Source: DATLLN01 sp963809205
Lineage (GTDB): Bacteria; Actinomycetota; Thermoleophilia; Gaiellales; JAICJC01
Assembly: GCA_963809205.1 (NCBI GenBank)
Contig: CAWEIS010000010.1
Coordinates: 1-64,000 of the forward strand
DNA length: 64,000 nt
Direction of reading: 5' to 3'
The position numbers were made by a program, and so were the translations under genes. The notes below the pieces were generated by a model, which saw nothing but the letters and a program-made list of their open reading frames with translations, was not told the DNA's origin and did not search any database. Numbering within the stretch: the stretch's first letter is position 1; each line of letters begins with the position of its first letter. Below are positions 1 to 8,119 of the stretch, one piece after another.

Positions 1-620
1 GCATCGGTCAACGAGTCCGCCATGGCGCGATGTGACCGGCTCCAGTCCTCCTGCCAGCGGACGACCAGCCCGACCCGGTCGAGCAGCACCCGCATCTCCT
101 CGAGCGGGGTCAGCCAGACCGTGTCGGCGTCGGGCATGCGCGCTCGCTCCGACTCGGTCAGCGGCGCCCCCTCCTCCAGGGTGAACGCGAACCGGCCGCC
201 GTCGGTGACCGCCCGGGAGATCTCGTGGAGCAGCGCCTCCTTGTCGGGGAAGGCGAGCATCGTCTCGAGCAGCAGCACAACGTCGAACTCGCCGGGAGGC
301 AGCGGCGGAACCTGTGCGACCAGGAACCGGCAGGGGAGGCCCTGCGCGCTGGCGCGTGCAATGTCGATGGCGCCCTTGCTGGAGTCGACCCCGAGGTAGC
401 TGCAGCCCAGCTCCCGCGTGAGAAAGCGTCCCGGCCCGGCGACGCCGCAGCAGAGGTCGAGCACCGAGACCCCGGACGCAACGCCGGCCCGCTCCGCCAG
501 CGCCCGGATCTCGCCGGCGCGCATGAAGCTCTCCTGCCCGACGTACTCGCCCGGGGCGTAGGCTGCCTCCCGGGCCGTCTGCAGCGCTTCCGCGAAGGGC
601 GCGCGGTCGTCCTGTTTCAC
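1..620 (-). CDS. Class I SAM-dependent methyltransferase (C-terminus cut off by window edge)
   Basis: Reads leftward from a GTG at 618-620 and is still open at base 3, so the C-terminus lies outside the window (206 codons seen). Motif I of Rossmann-fold methyltransferases is visible as LDLCCGVAGPGRF near residue 50, followed by the acidic-loop region YLGVDSSKGAI and the motif FDVVLLLETM. The start is chosen because it is the first initiation codon before a continuous methyltransferase fold. It is divergent from the phosphatidyltransferase gene at 691 across about 70 bp. Substrate cannot be told; a role with the neighbouring envelope genes is only inferred. Confidence 0.8.
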   Translation of the reverse strand, partial: MKQDDRAPFAEALQTAREAAYAPGEYVGQESFMRAGEIRALAERAGVASGVSVLDLCCGVAGPGRFLTRELGCSYLGVDSSKGAIDIARASAQGLPCRFLVAQVPPLPPGEFDVVLLLETMLAFPDKEALLHEISRAVTDGGRFAFTLEEGAPLTESERARMPDADTVWLTPLEEMRVLLDRVGLVVRWQEDWSRSHRAMADSLTD

Positions 621-690
621 GGCCGTCCCAGCCTCACCGCCGGCGCGCCGTCGGAATCCGGACCATCGCGTCCAGAGTAGTTCCCTTCAC

Positions 691-1410
691 ATGTTCGAGT
701 GCACGAGCATGCTGCGCACGATTCGCGGCCCGGTGATCGGCCTGGTCGCCCAGGTGCTGCTCCTCACCGCTCTCGCGCGGTCGGTCGGACTGGGCAGCGC
801 CGCGCTGGTCGCCGGGGCCGCGTGCGCCGTGACCGTGGACGCGTTGCTGGCGCGCGGCCTGCTGCGCGATCGCTCGGAGCGCCTGGGGCCGGCGGGTTGG
901 GTGACCATGGCCCGGGCGACGCTCGCCGTCGGCGTCGCCGCGCTGACCGTGGACTCGTTCGATCACGACACGCCGGTCGCGACGCTGGTTGCGCTGTCGA
1001 CCGCGGCGCTCGTGCTCGACTACGTCGATGGTCGCGTCGCCCGGCGTACGGGGACGGCTTCGGGGCTGGGTGCGCGGTTCGACGGCGAGGTCGACGCCTT
1101 CCTGATCCTCGCCCTGTCCGTGTACGTCGCCCAGACGGTCGGCGCATGGGTGCTGCTGATCGGGGCCGCGCGCTACGCGTTCCTCGTCGCCGGCTGGCTG
1201 CTCGGGTGGATGCGCGCGACCCTGCCGCCGCGCGAATGGCGCAAGGTGGTCGCGGCGACCCAGGGCGTCACGCTGACGATCGCGGCGGCGGACGTCCTGC
1301 CGGCGGCACTCACCCGCGTCGTGCCTGGCCGTCGCCCTCGCCCTGCTCGCCGAGTCCTTCGGCCGCGACGTCTGGTGGCTGTGGCGCCACCGGCACGAAT
1401 TCGCCGGTGA
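691..1410 (+). CDS. CDP-alcohol phosphatidyltransferase family membrane protein (tail frameshifted)
   Basis: Carries the complete family signature D-x2-DG-x2-AR-x8-G-x3-D-x3-D at residues 110-135 (starting DYVDGRVAR), which binds the divalent metal and CDP-linked alcohol. Several hydrophobic segments surround it, as in family members that make phospholipid head-group links in the cytoplasmic membrane. After about base 1324 the reading frame turns into an arginine-rich tail, while the next frame encodes a normal-looking end (LAVALALLAESFGRDVWWL). One extra base near 1322-1326 (GTGCCTGG where GTGCTGG would keep frame) explains this. Start could also be ATG 709. The gene leads a co-directional set with a sulfatase and an acyltransferase. 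The alcohol acceptor is unknown. Confidence 0.8.
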   Translation: MFECTSMLRTIRGPVIGLVAQVLLLTALARSVGLGSAALVAGAACAVTVDALLARGLLRDRSERLGPAGWVTMARATLAVGVAALTVDSFDHDTPVATLVALSTAALVLDYVDGRVARRTGTASGLGARFDGEVDAFLILALSVYVAQTVGAWVLLIGAARYAFLVAGWLLGWMRATLPPREWRKVVAATQGVTLTIAAADVLPAALTRVVPGRRPRPARRVLRPRRLVAVAPPARIRR

Positions 1411-1461
1411 GGCGTCGCCCAGAGACCGAGCACGGACGCGTCCGCGCTCGGCATCTCGGCC

Positions 1462-3042
1462 GTGCTCACGGTGCTCGCCTTCATGCTCGTGTGGGCCGCT
1501 CTGGTCGCTCCGCACGAGCCGAGCCGTCTCACGCTCGGTGCGTTTCTGAGGCTCCCGCTCGAGGGCGTCATTCTCGTCGCGCTGGCCCTCGTCCTGCCCG
1601 GCAACACGCGGCGCATCCTGGCCTGGGTGGTGGGGCCGGTGATCGGCCTGCTGATCCTGGTGAAGATCCTCGACTTCGGCTTCTTCACCGCCTTCGACCG
1701 GCCGTTCGATCCCGGCGACGACTGGAGCTACACCCACATCGGCATCGAGACGCTGCGCCAGTCGATTGGCTCGACGAGCGCGAACGTGGCCCTGGTCGGC
1801 GTGGCGCTCCTGGTCGTCGCCGCCGTCGTCCTGCCGACCCTGGCCCTGCTTCGCCTGACCCGGGTCGTGGCCGGCCACCGCCGGGTGTCGGTCCAGGCGG
1901 TCGCCGCGCTCGGCGCGGCCTGGGTGCTGTGCTGGGTGCTGGGCGCGCAGTTTGTGTCCGGGGCGCGCATCGCCTCCACCAGCGCCGCCGCCCTCGTCGT
2001 CTCCGAGGTGCACACGGTGCAGGCCGACATCCAGGAACGGTCGCGTTTCGCTGGCGAGATCCGCCACGACCGCTACGGCCACACGCCGGACAGCCGGCTG
2101 CTGACCAGCCTGCGCGGCAAGGACGTCCTGCTCGTGTTCGTCGAGAGCTACGGCAAGGTCGCGGTCCAGGGATCCTCGTTCTCGCCGCAGGTGGACGACG
2201 TCCTGGACACGGGGACGAAGCAACTGCGGTCCGCCGGCTTCGACTCCCGCAGCGGCTGGCTCACGTCGCCGACCTTCGGCGGGATCAGCTGGCTGGCGCA
2301 CTCCACGATGCAGTCGGGGGTCTGGGTCGACAAGCAGTGGAAGTACGACCAGCTCGTCGGCAGCGATCGGCTGACGCTCAACCAGGCGTTCGGGGGCGCC
2401 GGGTGGCGGACCGTCGACGACGTGCCGTCGGACAACCGGTACTGGCGGGAGGGGTCGTCCTTCTACCACTACGACAAGGTCTACAACCGGCTGAACGTCG
2501 GGTACCACGGCCCGACGTACGCGTACGCGTCGATGCCCGATCAGTACGTCTACCTGGCCCTGCAGCGGCTCGAGCTCGGCAAGGCCGACCGCCGCCCGCT
2601 CTTCGCCGAGGTCGACCTGGTGTCGAGCCACGAGCCGTGGACGCAGGTTCCGCCGCTGATCGCGTGGAACCGGGTCGGCGACGGCTCGATCTTCAACAAG
2701 CTGCCGGTCGACATCACGGGCGCCAGAGACACCACCGGGGGCTACGCCCACTCGGTGGAGTACACGTTGCGCACGCTCTTCTCGTACGTCCAGCACTACG
2801 CCCGCAACAACCTCGTGCTCGTCGTGCTCGGCGACCACCAGCCGGCGACGGTCGTCAGCGGACTGGATGCCGGCCACGACGTGCCGATCTCGATCATCGC
2901 CCACGACCCCGCGGTGATGCGCCGCGTCCAGGGATGGGGCTGGGTGGACGGCATGCGCCCCACCCCACAGGCGCCGACCTGGCCGATGAGCGCGTTCCGC
3001 GACCGCTTCTTCAGCACGTTCGGGTCGGCGCCGCCTCGGTAG
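1462..3042 (+). CDS. Sulfatase/alkaline-phosphatase superfamily membrane enzyme, LTA-synthase-like
   Basis: 526 residues. The N-terminal third has about four to five hydrophobic segments (residues 5-25, 30-60, 105-130, 150-175), then an extracytoplasmic sulfatase-type domain beginning VLLVFVESYGKV, with SSHEPW and VVLGDHQP motifs that match metal-ligand blocks of phosphoglycerol-transferase/sulfatase proteins. Such enzymes move or cleave phospho-alcohol or sulfate groups on the outer membrane face. The start is uncertain: GTG 1462 and ATG 1483 lie downstream of a stop in frame, and a GTG at 1407 overlapping the upstream stop (GTGA) would be the natural coupled start if one base were wrong near 1440. 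Probably works with the upstream phosphatidyltransferase on a cell-surface lipid. Confidence 0.75.
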   Translation: MLTVLAFMLVWAALVAPHEPSRLTLGAFLRLPLEGVILVALALVLPGNTRRILAWVVGPVIGLLILVKILDFGFFTAFDRPFDPGDDWSYTHIGIETLRQSIGSTSANVALVGVALLVVAAVVLPTLALLRLTRVVAGHRRVSVQAVAALGAAWVLCWVLGAQFVSGARIASTSAAALVVSEVHTVQADIQERSRFAGEIRHDRYGHTPDSRLLTSLRGKDVLLVFVESYGKVAVQGSSFSPQVDDVLDTGTKQLRSAGFDSRSGWLTSPTFGGISWLAHSTMQSGVWVDKQWKYDQLVGSDRLTLNQAFGGAGWRTVDDVPSDNRYWREGSSFYHYDKVYNRLNVGYHGPTYAYASMPDQYVYLALQRLELGKADRRPLFAEVDLVSSHEPWTQVPPLIAWNRVGDGSIFNKLPVDITGARDTTGGYAHSVEYTLRTLFSYVQHYARNNLVLVVLGDHQPATVVSGLDAGHDVPISIIAHDPAVMRRVQGWGWVDGMRPTPQAPTWPMSAFRDRFFSTFGSAPPR

Positions 3043-3048
3043 CGCGTC

Positions 3049-4227
3049 ATGAGGGTGCTCGAGCAGGCGCGCGGGACCCCGGTACCTCCGGTCGCAGATC
3101 CTCCACCGCAACGCCTCGCCGGCCTCGACGGCGTCCGTGGCCTGGCCGCGCTGTTCGTGGTGGTGAACCACGTCTTCCTGCGGGCATTCCCCGGCTACCC
3201 GGTGGACAGGGCGCCGCTCTGGGCCGCCTGGTTCATCTACGGCCGGTTCGCGGTCGTCGTGTTCATCGTGCTGTCGGGTTTCTCGCTGGCCCTGGCGCCG
3301 GCTCGCCGAGGGTGGCGGCTTGACGGGATCTCCCGGTTCGTACGCCGGCGGGCCTGGCGCATCCTCCCCGCGTACTGGGCCGCCCTCGCGTTCAGCCTCG
3401 CGGTGGCGTGGCTGGTCGTCGCCCCGCCGGGGGAGAGAGCACCCGACGCGAAGTCGGTCGGCGTCAACGGCCTGCTGGTGCAGAATCTCGTCGGCGCGCC
3501 GAGTCCCAACCGTTCGTTCTGGTCGATCGCCGTCGAGGCCCAGCTGTACATCCTGTTCCCGGTGATGCTGCTGATGGTCCGCCGGTGGGGCGCAATCGCC
3601 ATGGTCGCCACGACGACGCTCGTCGTCGCGACGGTCGGGATACTGGGTCCGCACGTGCCCCGCCTGGACGTCGTGGTGATCCAGTCGCCACCCGACCTGG
3701 TCACGCTGTTCGCGGTCGGCGTGCTCTGCGCCGGCGCCGTGGGCGCGGGGGCGGCTCGCGGATCGCCGCCGTGGGCACCGCTCGCGCTCGCCGCCGCAGC
3801 GCCCGTGCTCGCGACGATCTGGTGGCAGGGATCGGTGTGGACGCTCGACCACCTGTTCTGGGTCGACCTCGCCTTGGGGCCGGCGGTCGGGTGCCTGCTC
3901 GCTGGTCTGGCCACCGGCCATCCGGCTCCGCTGCTGCGCCTGCTCGACGCGCGGCCGATACGCAACCTCGGCCTGTCGTCCTACAGCCTGTACCTCACAC
4001 ACGGCCCGATCGTCGTCGTCGTGTACGAGCGGGTCGTCGCCGGTCGCGTCCGCCAGGGCGCTCCGGCGTTCGTCGTGTCGCTCCTCCTGGTGGTGCCGCT
4101 GACGATCGCCTTCGCGCGGATGTTCGCGTCGGTCTTCGAGACCCCGTTGCAGCGGCGTCAAGGCTGGGTGTGGCGCGGCGCCGGTCTCCTCGGTCACCCG
4201 TTCTGGAACCGCGGCGAGAGGGCGTAG
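3049..4227 (+). CDS. Acyltransferase 3 (OafA/YrhL-type) integral membrane protein
   Basis: 392 residues with about ten hydrophobic segments and the usual family opening RLAGLDGVRGLAALFVV followed by VNHVF (the conserved His region) and FIVLSGF. Family members transfer acyl groups to surface sugars or lipids from the membrane. The ATG lies six bases after the sulfatase stop, so the three plus-strand genes from 691 form one transcription unit. The 3' end overlaps the convergent reductase gene by 34 bp (4194-4227). Acceptor unknown; modification of the product of the neighbouring envelope enzymes is an inference. Confidence 0.85.
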   Translation: MRVLEQARGTPVPPVADPPPQRLAGLDGVRGLAALFVVVNHVFLRAFPGYPVDRAPLWAAWFIYGRFAVVVFIVLSGFSLALAPARRGWRLDGISRFVRRRAWRILPAYWAALAFSLAVAWLVVAPPGERAPDAKSVGVNGLLVQNLVGAPSPNRSFWSIAVEAQLYILFPVMLLMVRRWGAIAMVATTTLVVATVGILGPHVPRLDVVVIQSPPDLVTLFAVGVLCAGAVGAGAARGSPPWAPLALAAAAPVLATIWWQGSVWTLDHLFWVDLALGPAVGCLLAGLATGHPAPLLRLLDARPIRNLGLSSYSLYLTHGPIVVVVYERVVAGRVRQGAPAFVVSLLLVVPLTIAFARMFASVFETPLQRRQGWVWRGAGLLGHPFWNRGERA

Positions 4228-4883
4228 CGCAGCAGCACGACGTCGCCGATCTGCCTGACCTCGGCGAGCTTCGCCCGCCGGGCGGAGTTCCAGGGGAAGC
4301 GCCCGTCGCGCACGAACCTCGGCGCCTGGGAGTCGCCGACGAACATCGGCGAGACCACCAGCTGCAGCTCGTCGACCAGGTCGTCGGTCAGGAACTGCGT
4401 GTGCACCTTGCCACCGCCCTCGACCATCAGCCGCTCCACGCCGCGGTCCGCCAGGTCGGTGCTGAGCCTTCGCATCGCCACGGTGTCGCCGCCGTCGACG
4501 ACGGTCGCGAGCGGTTCCAGCTTCGTGCGTGCGGCGGGCACGCGGGGGCTCGCGCAGTAGACGAGCTTCTCGGCATCGCCGGTGGTGAAGAAGTCGGCGC
4601 GGGCGTCGAGCTCGGCCCGCCGCGTGACCGTCACCTTCATCGGCGACGGGGCGAGCCCCCGCGCCGTCCGCTCGTCCCGGCGGGCCTGCGAGCGCACCAG
4701 CAGGCGGGGGTTGTCGATCCGCACGGTCGCCGCTCCGACCAGGATCGCGTCGCAGGACGCGCGGACGGCGTCCACCCGGTCGAAGTCGGCGTCGTTCGAC
4801 AGCAGCAGCCGCGACGCCACGCCGGCGATGTAGCCGTCGATCGAGACGCTGCAGCTGAGCAGGGTGTAGGGACGGTCACGCAT
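4194..4883 (-). CDS. RibD C-terminal-type (dihydrofolate-reductase-like) pyrimidine/pteridine reductase
   Basis: 229 residues. Recognised by the family opening CSVSIDGYIA, the central AILVGAATVRIDNPRL block and the NADPH-binding VEGGGKVHTQFL. RibD_C proteins reduce the ribosyl of 5-amino-6-ribosylamino-pyrimidinedione phosphate in riboflavin synthesis, but stand-alone copies like this often sit in specialised pathways. ATG at 4881-4883 overlaps the end of the membrane-protein gene upstream (stop at 4876-4878), so it is translationally coupled as the last gene of the six-gene minus operon. There is no deaminase domain. Its pairing with a pterin-synthase homologue suggests a GTP-derived heterocycle as substrate. 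Confidence 0.8.
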   Translation of the reverse strand: MRDRPYTLLSCSVSIDGYIAGVASRLLLSNDADFDRVDAVRASCDAILVGAATVRIDNPRLLVRSQARRDERTARGLAPSPMKVTVTRRAELDARADFFTTGDAEKLVYCASPRVPAARTKLEPLATVVDGGDTVAMRRLSTDLADRGVERLMVEGGGKVHTQFLTDDLVDELQLVVSPMFVGDSQAPRFVRDGRFPWNSARRAKLAEVRQIGDVVLLRYALSPRFQNG

Positions 4884-5847
4884 CGACCGCTCCGTCCCGC
4901 CGTCCGGCGACCGGGAGCCGCCCGGCATGACGCAGCCACGCTCCGATGAGCACCAGCGCGCCCGGCAGGCTGGCGGCGAGCACCACGACGCCGTAGACGA
5001 CGGCGGTTGCGACGCCGGTGTCGGCACCCAGGCCGGCCGCCCCGAACACCCACGCCGTCGCGCCCTCCCGCGGCCCCCAGCCGGCGATGCCGGGCAGCAC
5101 CATCGCCAGCAGCGCCAACAGGGCGAGCGGCAGCATCCGGGAGGGCGGCGCGGAGGCGCCGGCGGCCCGCGCAGCGATCACGAATGTGAGCGCGTGGCCC
5201 AGCACGACCAGCACGGAGGCCAGCGCGATCGCCGGCAGGGCCCGGCGCGCAAGCAGCCCGTCGCGGATGTCGCCTCGGACGGCGGTGCGCAGCCGTGCCA
5301 GCCGCGAGCTGCCGCCACCTGGCAGCGCCCGGTTGACCACCACGACACCGACCGCGATCGCAAGCAACCCCGCTGCCGCCAGCGGCATCCACCGTTGCAC
5401 CGGCGACGGCAGCGCGAACAGGACGACCACGGTGAGCACGACCTGGACGAGTTGCCCGAACGACCGCTCCCACGCGACGGCCCGCAGGCCGCGGCCGACG
5501 TCGCGCACATCGCGCCCATGGCTGACGCCGCGGTGGACGTCGCCGACGACGCCGCCGGGCAGCGTCAGGTTGAGGAACATCGAGCGGTAGTACGCGGCGA
5601 CGGCGGCGGGCAGCGACAGGTGGACGCCGAGCCCACGGGCCACGATCGTCCACCGCCAGGCACAGCAGACGGTGGTCAGCACGCCGATGCCCGCGGCGGC
5701 CGCCAGCGTCGTGCCGTCGACCGCTCGCACTCCATCGCGGAACGGGCCCGCGCCGATGCGCCAGGCGACGACGGCGAGCGTCGCGGCGGCGGCTGCCGCG
5801 CGCGCCCAGGCCCACGAGGGCTGGATCATGGGACCGCCGATCGTCAC
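4876..5847 (-). CDS. Lysylphosphatidylglycerol-synthase-type membrane domain protein (UPF0104/YbhN family, flippase-like)
   Basis: 323 residues, almost wholly hydrophobic with about seven or eight predicted membrane helices. The block AYYRSMFLNLTLPGGVVGDVHRG is read as family-typical, as is the later VLPGIAGWGPREGA (compare the xxGG-GxREG end region of YbhN/AglD proteins). The GTG at 5845-5847 overlaps the preceding methyltransferase stop (GTGA), which decides the start over ATG 5829. Proteins of this family are linked to lipid flipping or glycolipid maturation, which fits the adjacent glycosyltransferase. Confidence 0.8.
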   Translation of the reverse strand: MTIGGPMIQPSWAWARAAAAAATLAVVAWRIGAGPFRDGVRAVDGTTLAAAAGIGVLTTVCCAWRWTIVARGLGVHLSLPAAVAAYYRSMFLNLTLPGGVVGDVHRGVSHGRDVRDVGRGLRAVAWERSFGQLVQVVLTVVVLFALPSPVQRWMPLAAAGLLAIAVGVVVVNRALPGGGSSRLARLRTAVRGDIRDGLLARRALPAIALASVLVVLGHALTFVIAARAAGASAPPSRMLPLALLALLAMVLPGIAGWGPREGATAWVFGAAGLGADTGVATAVVYGVVVLAASLPGALVLIGAWLRHAGRLPVAGRRDGAVDA

Positions 5848-6665
5848 GGCACCACCAGCAGGTCGGCGTGGCCGACGGTGACGGCGAGCTCTCCGGCTCG
5901 CACCTGCGCCGGCCGCCGGCGTGCGTACGCAGCGGCGTCGGCGGCCAGCTCCGCGTCCTGCTCGAACGCGGCTTCCAGCCAGCCCGTCAGCCACTCCGCC
6001 GCCAGGGCGGAGGAGGGGGCGCCGAGCCGCCAGGGGCTGGGCCGGATGCGCACCGTGGCCCCGCGCCGGCGGAACCCGTCCGCGGCGGCTGCGACGGCGT
6101 CCGGGCCGAGCAGCCGTCCGTTCGCCGTCATCCGGCGCTGGTGGGCGTCGAACGCGGCCGCGACCCGGGCATCGAGAGGATCCGCCGGGGCCAGCTCGAC
6201 CCGGCCGACGACGGACAGTGCCAGCAGCACGGGACATCCGGCACCGGCGCAGACGTCGATCAGGCCCTCCAGCGAGTCGCCGGTCATCAGGTCGAGCAGC
6301 GCAGAGGCGGTGATCAGGCTCGCCCCGGCGAGATCGTCGGCCTCCAGCCGGGTGATGTCGGACCGGCGGGCCCCGATCTCGACCGGCGCGCCGTCGGTGG
6401 CGGGGCCCGGGAGGTCGCCCGCGGCGATCTGCAGCAGGTCGGCGTCCCAGTCGTGGAGCACCCAGCGCTGCGGCCCCGGCAGCAGCGGCGCCAGCCACCG
6501 GCCCATCGCCCCGGTGCCGCACGCGAGGTCGTGAATCGTCAGCGGGCGGGTTGGCGGGAGTTGCCGGCGAAGCTGTTCGACGAGGTCGCGGGAGCGGGCG
6601 CCGGCGTCGGCGGCCTCGCGGAGGTCGAGCCACTCGGGGCTGAGCCGGATCGCGGTGACGCTCAC
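5844..6665 (-). CDS. Class I SAM-dependent methyltransferase
   Basis: 273 residues. Motif I is DLACGTGAMGRW near residue 45; a WVLHDWDADLL acidic-loop region and ITASALLDLMT follow. GTG 6663-6665 overlaps the stop of the glycosyltransferase (GTGA at 6662-6665), and its own stop overlaps the next gene, so it is in the middle of a tightly coupled operon. Specificity is not predictable. The position between a glycosyltransferase and a flippase-like protein suggests modification of a glycosylated intermediate. Confidence 0.82.
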   Translation of the reverse strand: MSVTAIRLSPEWLDLREAADAGARSRDLVEQLRRQLPPTRPLTIHDLACGTGAMGRWLAPLLPGPQRWVLHDWDADLLQIAAGDLPGPATDGAPVEIGARRSDITRLEADDLAGASLITASALLDLMTGDSLEGLIDVCAGAGCPVLLALSVVGRVELAPADPLDARVAAAFDAHQRRMTANGRLLGPDAVAAAADGFRRRGATVRIRPSPWRLGAPSSALAAEWLTGWLEAAFEQDAELAADAAAYARRRPAQVRAGELAVTVGHADLLVVP

Positions 6666-7721
6666 CGCGCCGCCCCCGCCAGCACGCCCGCGACGGCCGA
6701 CGTGGTGGTCGTCCATCCCGGCAGCGCCGCCCGCCGCTCGCGCGCGGCTCGGCGCAACCGCTGCTCGCAGCGCGGCGTTGCCTAACCAGGCTCGCAGCGA
6801 TGCGCTCAGCGCGGCCGGGTCATCCGGCGGCACCAGCAGCCCGGGCGCGACGCCTTCCCGGTCGCGACCGAGGGCCTCGGGCACTCCGCCGACGTCAGCG
6901 GCGACCACCGGCAGGCCGCGGGCCAGCGCCTCGGTGACGACCATGCCGTACGTCTCCGCGCGCGACGGCAGCACCAGCAGGTCGGCGGCGCCGTAGCTTT
7001 GGTCGAGCCCGGCGCCGGTCAGCGGCCCCGCGAAGCAGACGCGGTCGCCGAGGCCGCCGCCCCGGACGCGGCGCCCCAGCGCCTCGGCGAAGGCCGGGTC
7101 GCGGTCGAGGCTGCCCACGCACCGGCAGCGCCAGGACACGCCGTCGATCGCGGCGAGCGCGTCCAGCAGCACATCGTGGCCCTTGCCCGGGGTGACGGCC
7201 GCGACGCAGAGCAGGGCACCGGCGTCCGCCGTGCCCGGCGCGAGGTCGGCGGCATCGACGCCTGGCCATGCGGCGTGCACCCGCTCGTCGGGCAGCGAGT
7301 ACATCTCCATCAGCAGTCGCCGCGTCCAATCGCTGGTCGTGATGACGGCCGCGGCGGCGCCGAGCACCGCGCCCTCCCGGGCGCTGGCGGCATCGTCGTC
7401 AGCGTGCCGGCCCAGCGGCATGTGCACCAGCGCGACCAGCCGCAGCCGGGTCGCCTCGGGCACCAGCACCTCCGGGGCCGTCGAGGCGACCAGCCCGTCC
7501 AGCAGCACGACCGTGCCGTCGGGGATCCGCCGGACGGCGTCGGCGAGCGCCGCGTGGGACGCCGCGTCGAAGAGCGGCCAGCGGCCGGGGACGGCATGCA
7601 GCCGCACCGTCCATCCGATCGCCGCCAGCCCGCGGCAGACCTGGAGGTCGTAGGCGTTGCCTCCGCTCGGCCGCGCCGGATCGTCGACGCCCTCGGGGAC
7701 GACCACGTGCACCGGTGTCAT
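6662..7721 (-). CDS. Glycosyltransferase family 4 (GT-B fold), one-base frameshift near C-terminus
   Basis: About 352 residues after correction. An N-terminal GGNAYDLQVCRGLA acceptor-side motif and a C-terminal donor-site block PSRAETYGMVVTEALARG with the E-x7-E pattern identify a GT4 retaining glycosyltransferase. ATG 7719-7721 overlaps the pterin-synthase stop (ATGA). Near 6780 the frame turns into an unlikely low-complexity tail that would fuse to the methyltransferase. The neighbouring frame gives RLRRAARERRAALPGWTT and a TGA at 6662-6664 overlapping the next start, so a single extra base in the GCAGCGG stretch is likely. The sugar donor is unknown. Confidence 0.82.
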
Positions 7722-8116
7722 ATCGCCCGCTCGTAGCTCGCCCAGGCAACATGCGACTCGCGCAGCGTCACGACAAGCCCGTCCAGCCCGCGGGCGGCGT
7801 CGCCCAGGCCACCGGCGTGCACGCGGTCCGCAAGCCGGTCGGCGATCACCCGGGCGAGCGCCTCCGCGGAGGTGTTCATCCCGGCGAACGCCGGCTCGTC
7901 GTCGAGGTTGCGGTAGTTGAGCTCGGCCACCACCTGACGCAGCTGTTCGGCCGCTCTGCCGATGTCGACAACGATGCCGTCGGCGTCGAGGTCGGCGCGC
8001 CGGAACGCGGCGTCGATCACGAACGTCGCGCCGTGCAGCCGCTGCGCGGGCCCGAACACCTCGCCGCGAAAGCTGTGGGCGATCATCATGTGATCGCGGA
8101 CGGTGACGGTGAACAC
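7718..8116 (-). CDS. 6-pyruvoyl-tetrahydropterin synthase/QueD family protein with altered active site
   Basis: 132 residues, the usual size. The T-fold opening (VRDHMMIAHSF), the block RLHGATFVIDAAF and the mid-protein VVDIGRAAEQLRQ...LNYRNLDD place it in the PTPS/6-carboxytetrahydropterin family. The canonical C-x3-LHGHNY block reads F-G-P-A-Q-RLHGAT: the catalytic Cys and the second His of the zinc triad are replaced, while the first two His (AHSF, LHG) and the trailing Glu/Asp regions remain. It may therefore catalyse a different step from classical PTPS or QueD. It sits second in the minus operon. Confidence 0.85.
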   Translation of the reverse strand: MFTVTVRDHMMIAHSFRGEVFGPAQRLHGATFVIDAAFRRADLDADGIVVDIGRAAEQLRQVVAELNYRNLDDEPAFAGMNTSAEALARVIADRLADRVHAGGLGDAARGLDGLVVTLRESHVAWASYERAI

Positions 8117-8119
8117 GGG

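Noticed and set aside
634..4197. A 1187-codon open frame on the minus strand
   Set aside because: It lies opposite three well-recognised plus-strand membrane enzymes, is extremely rich in Arg/Asp/His and has no family features; a GC-rich antisense shadow.
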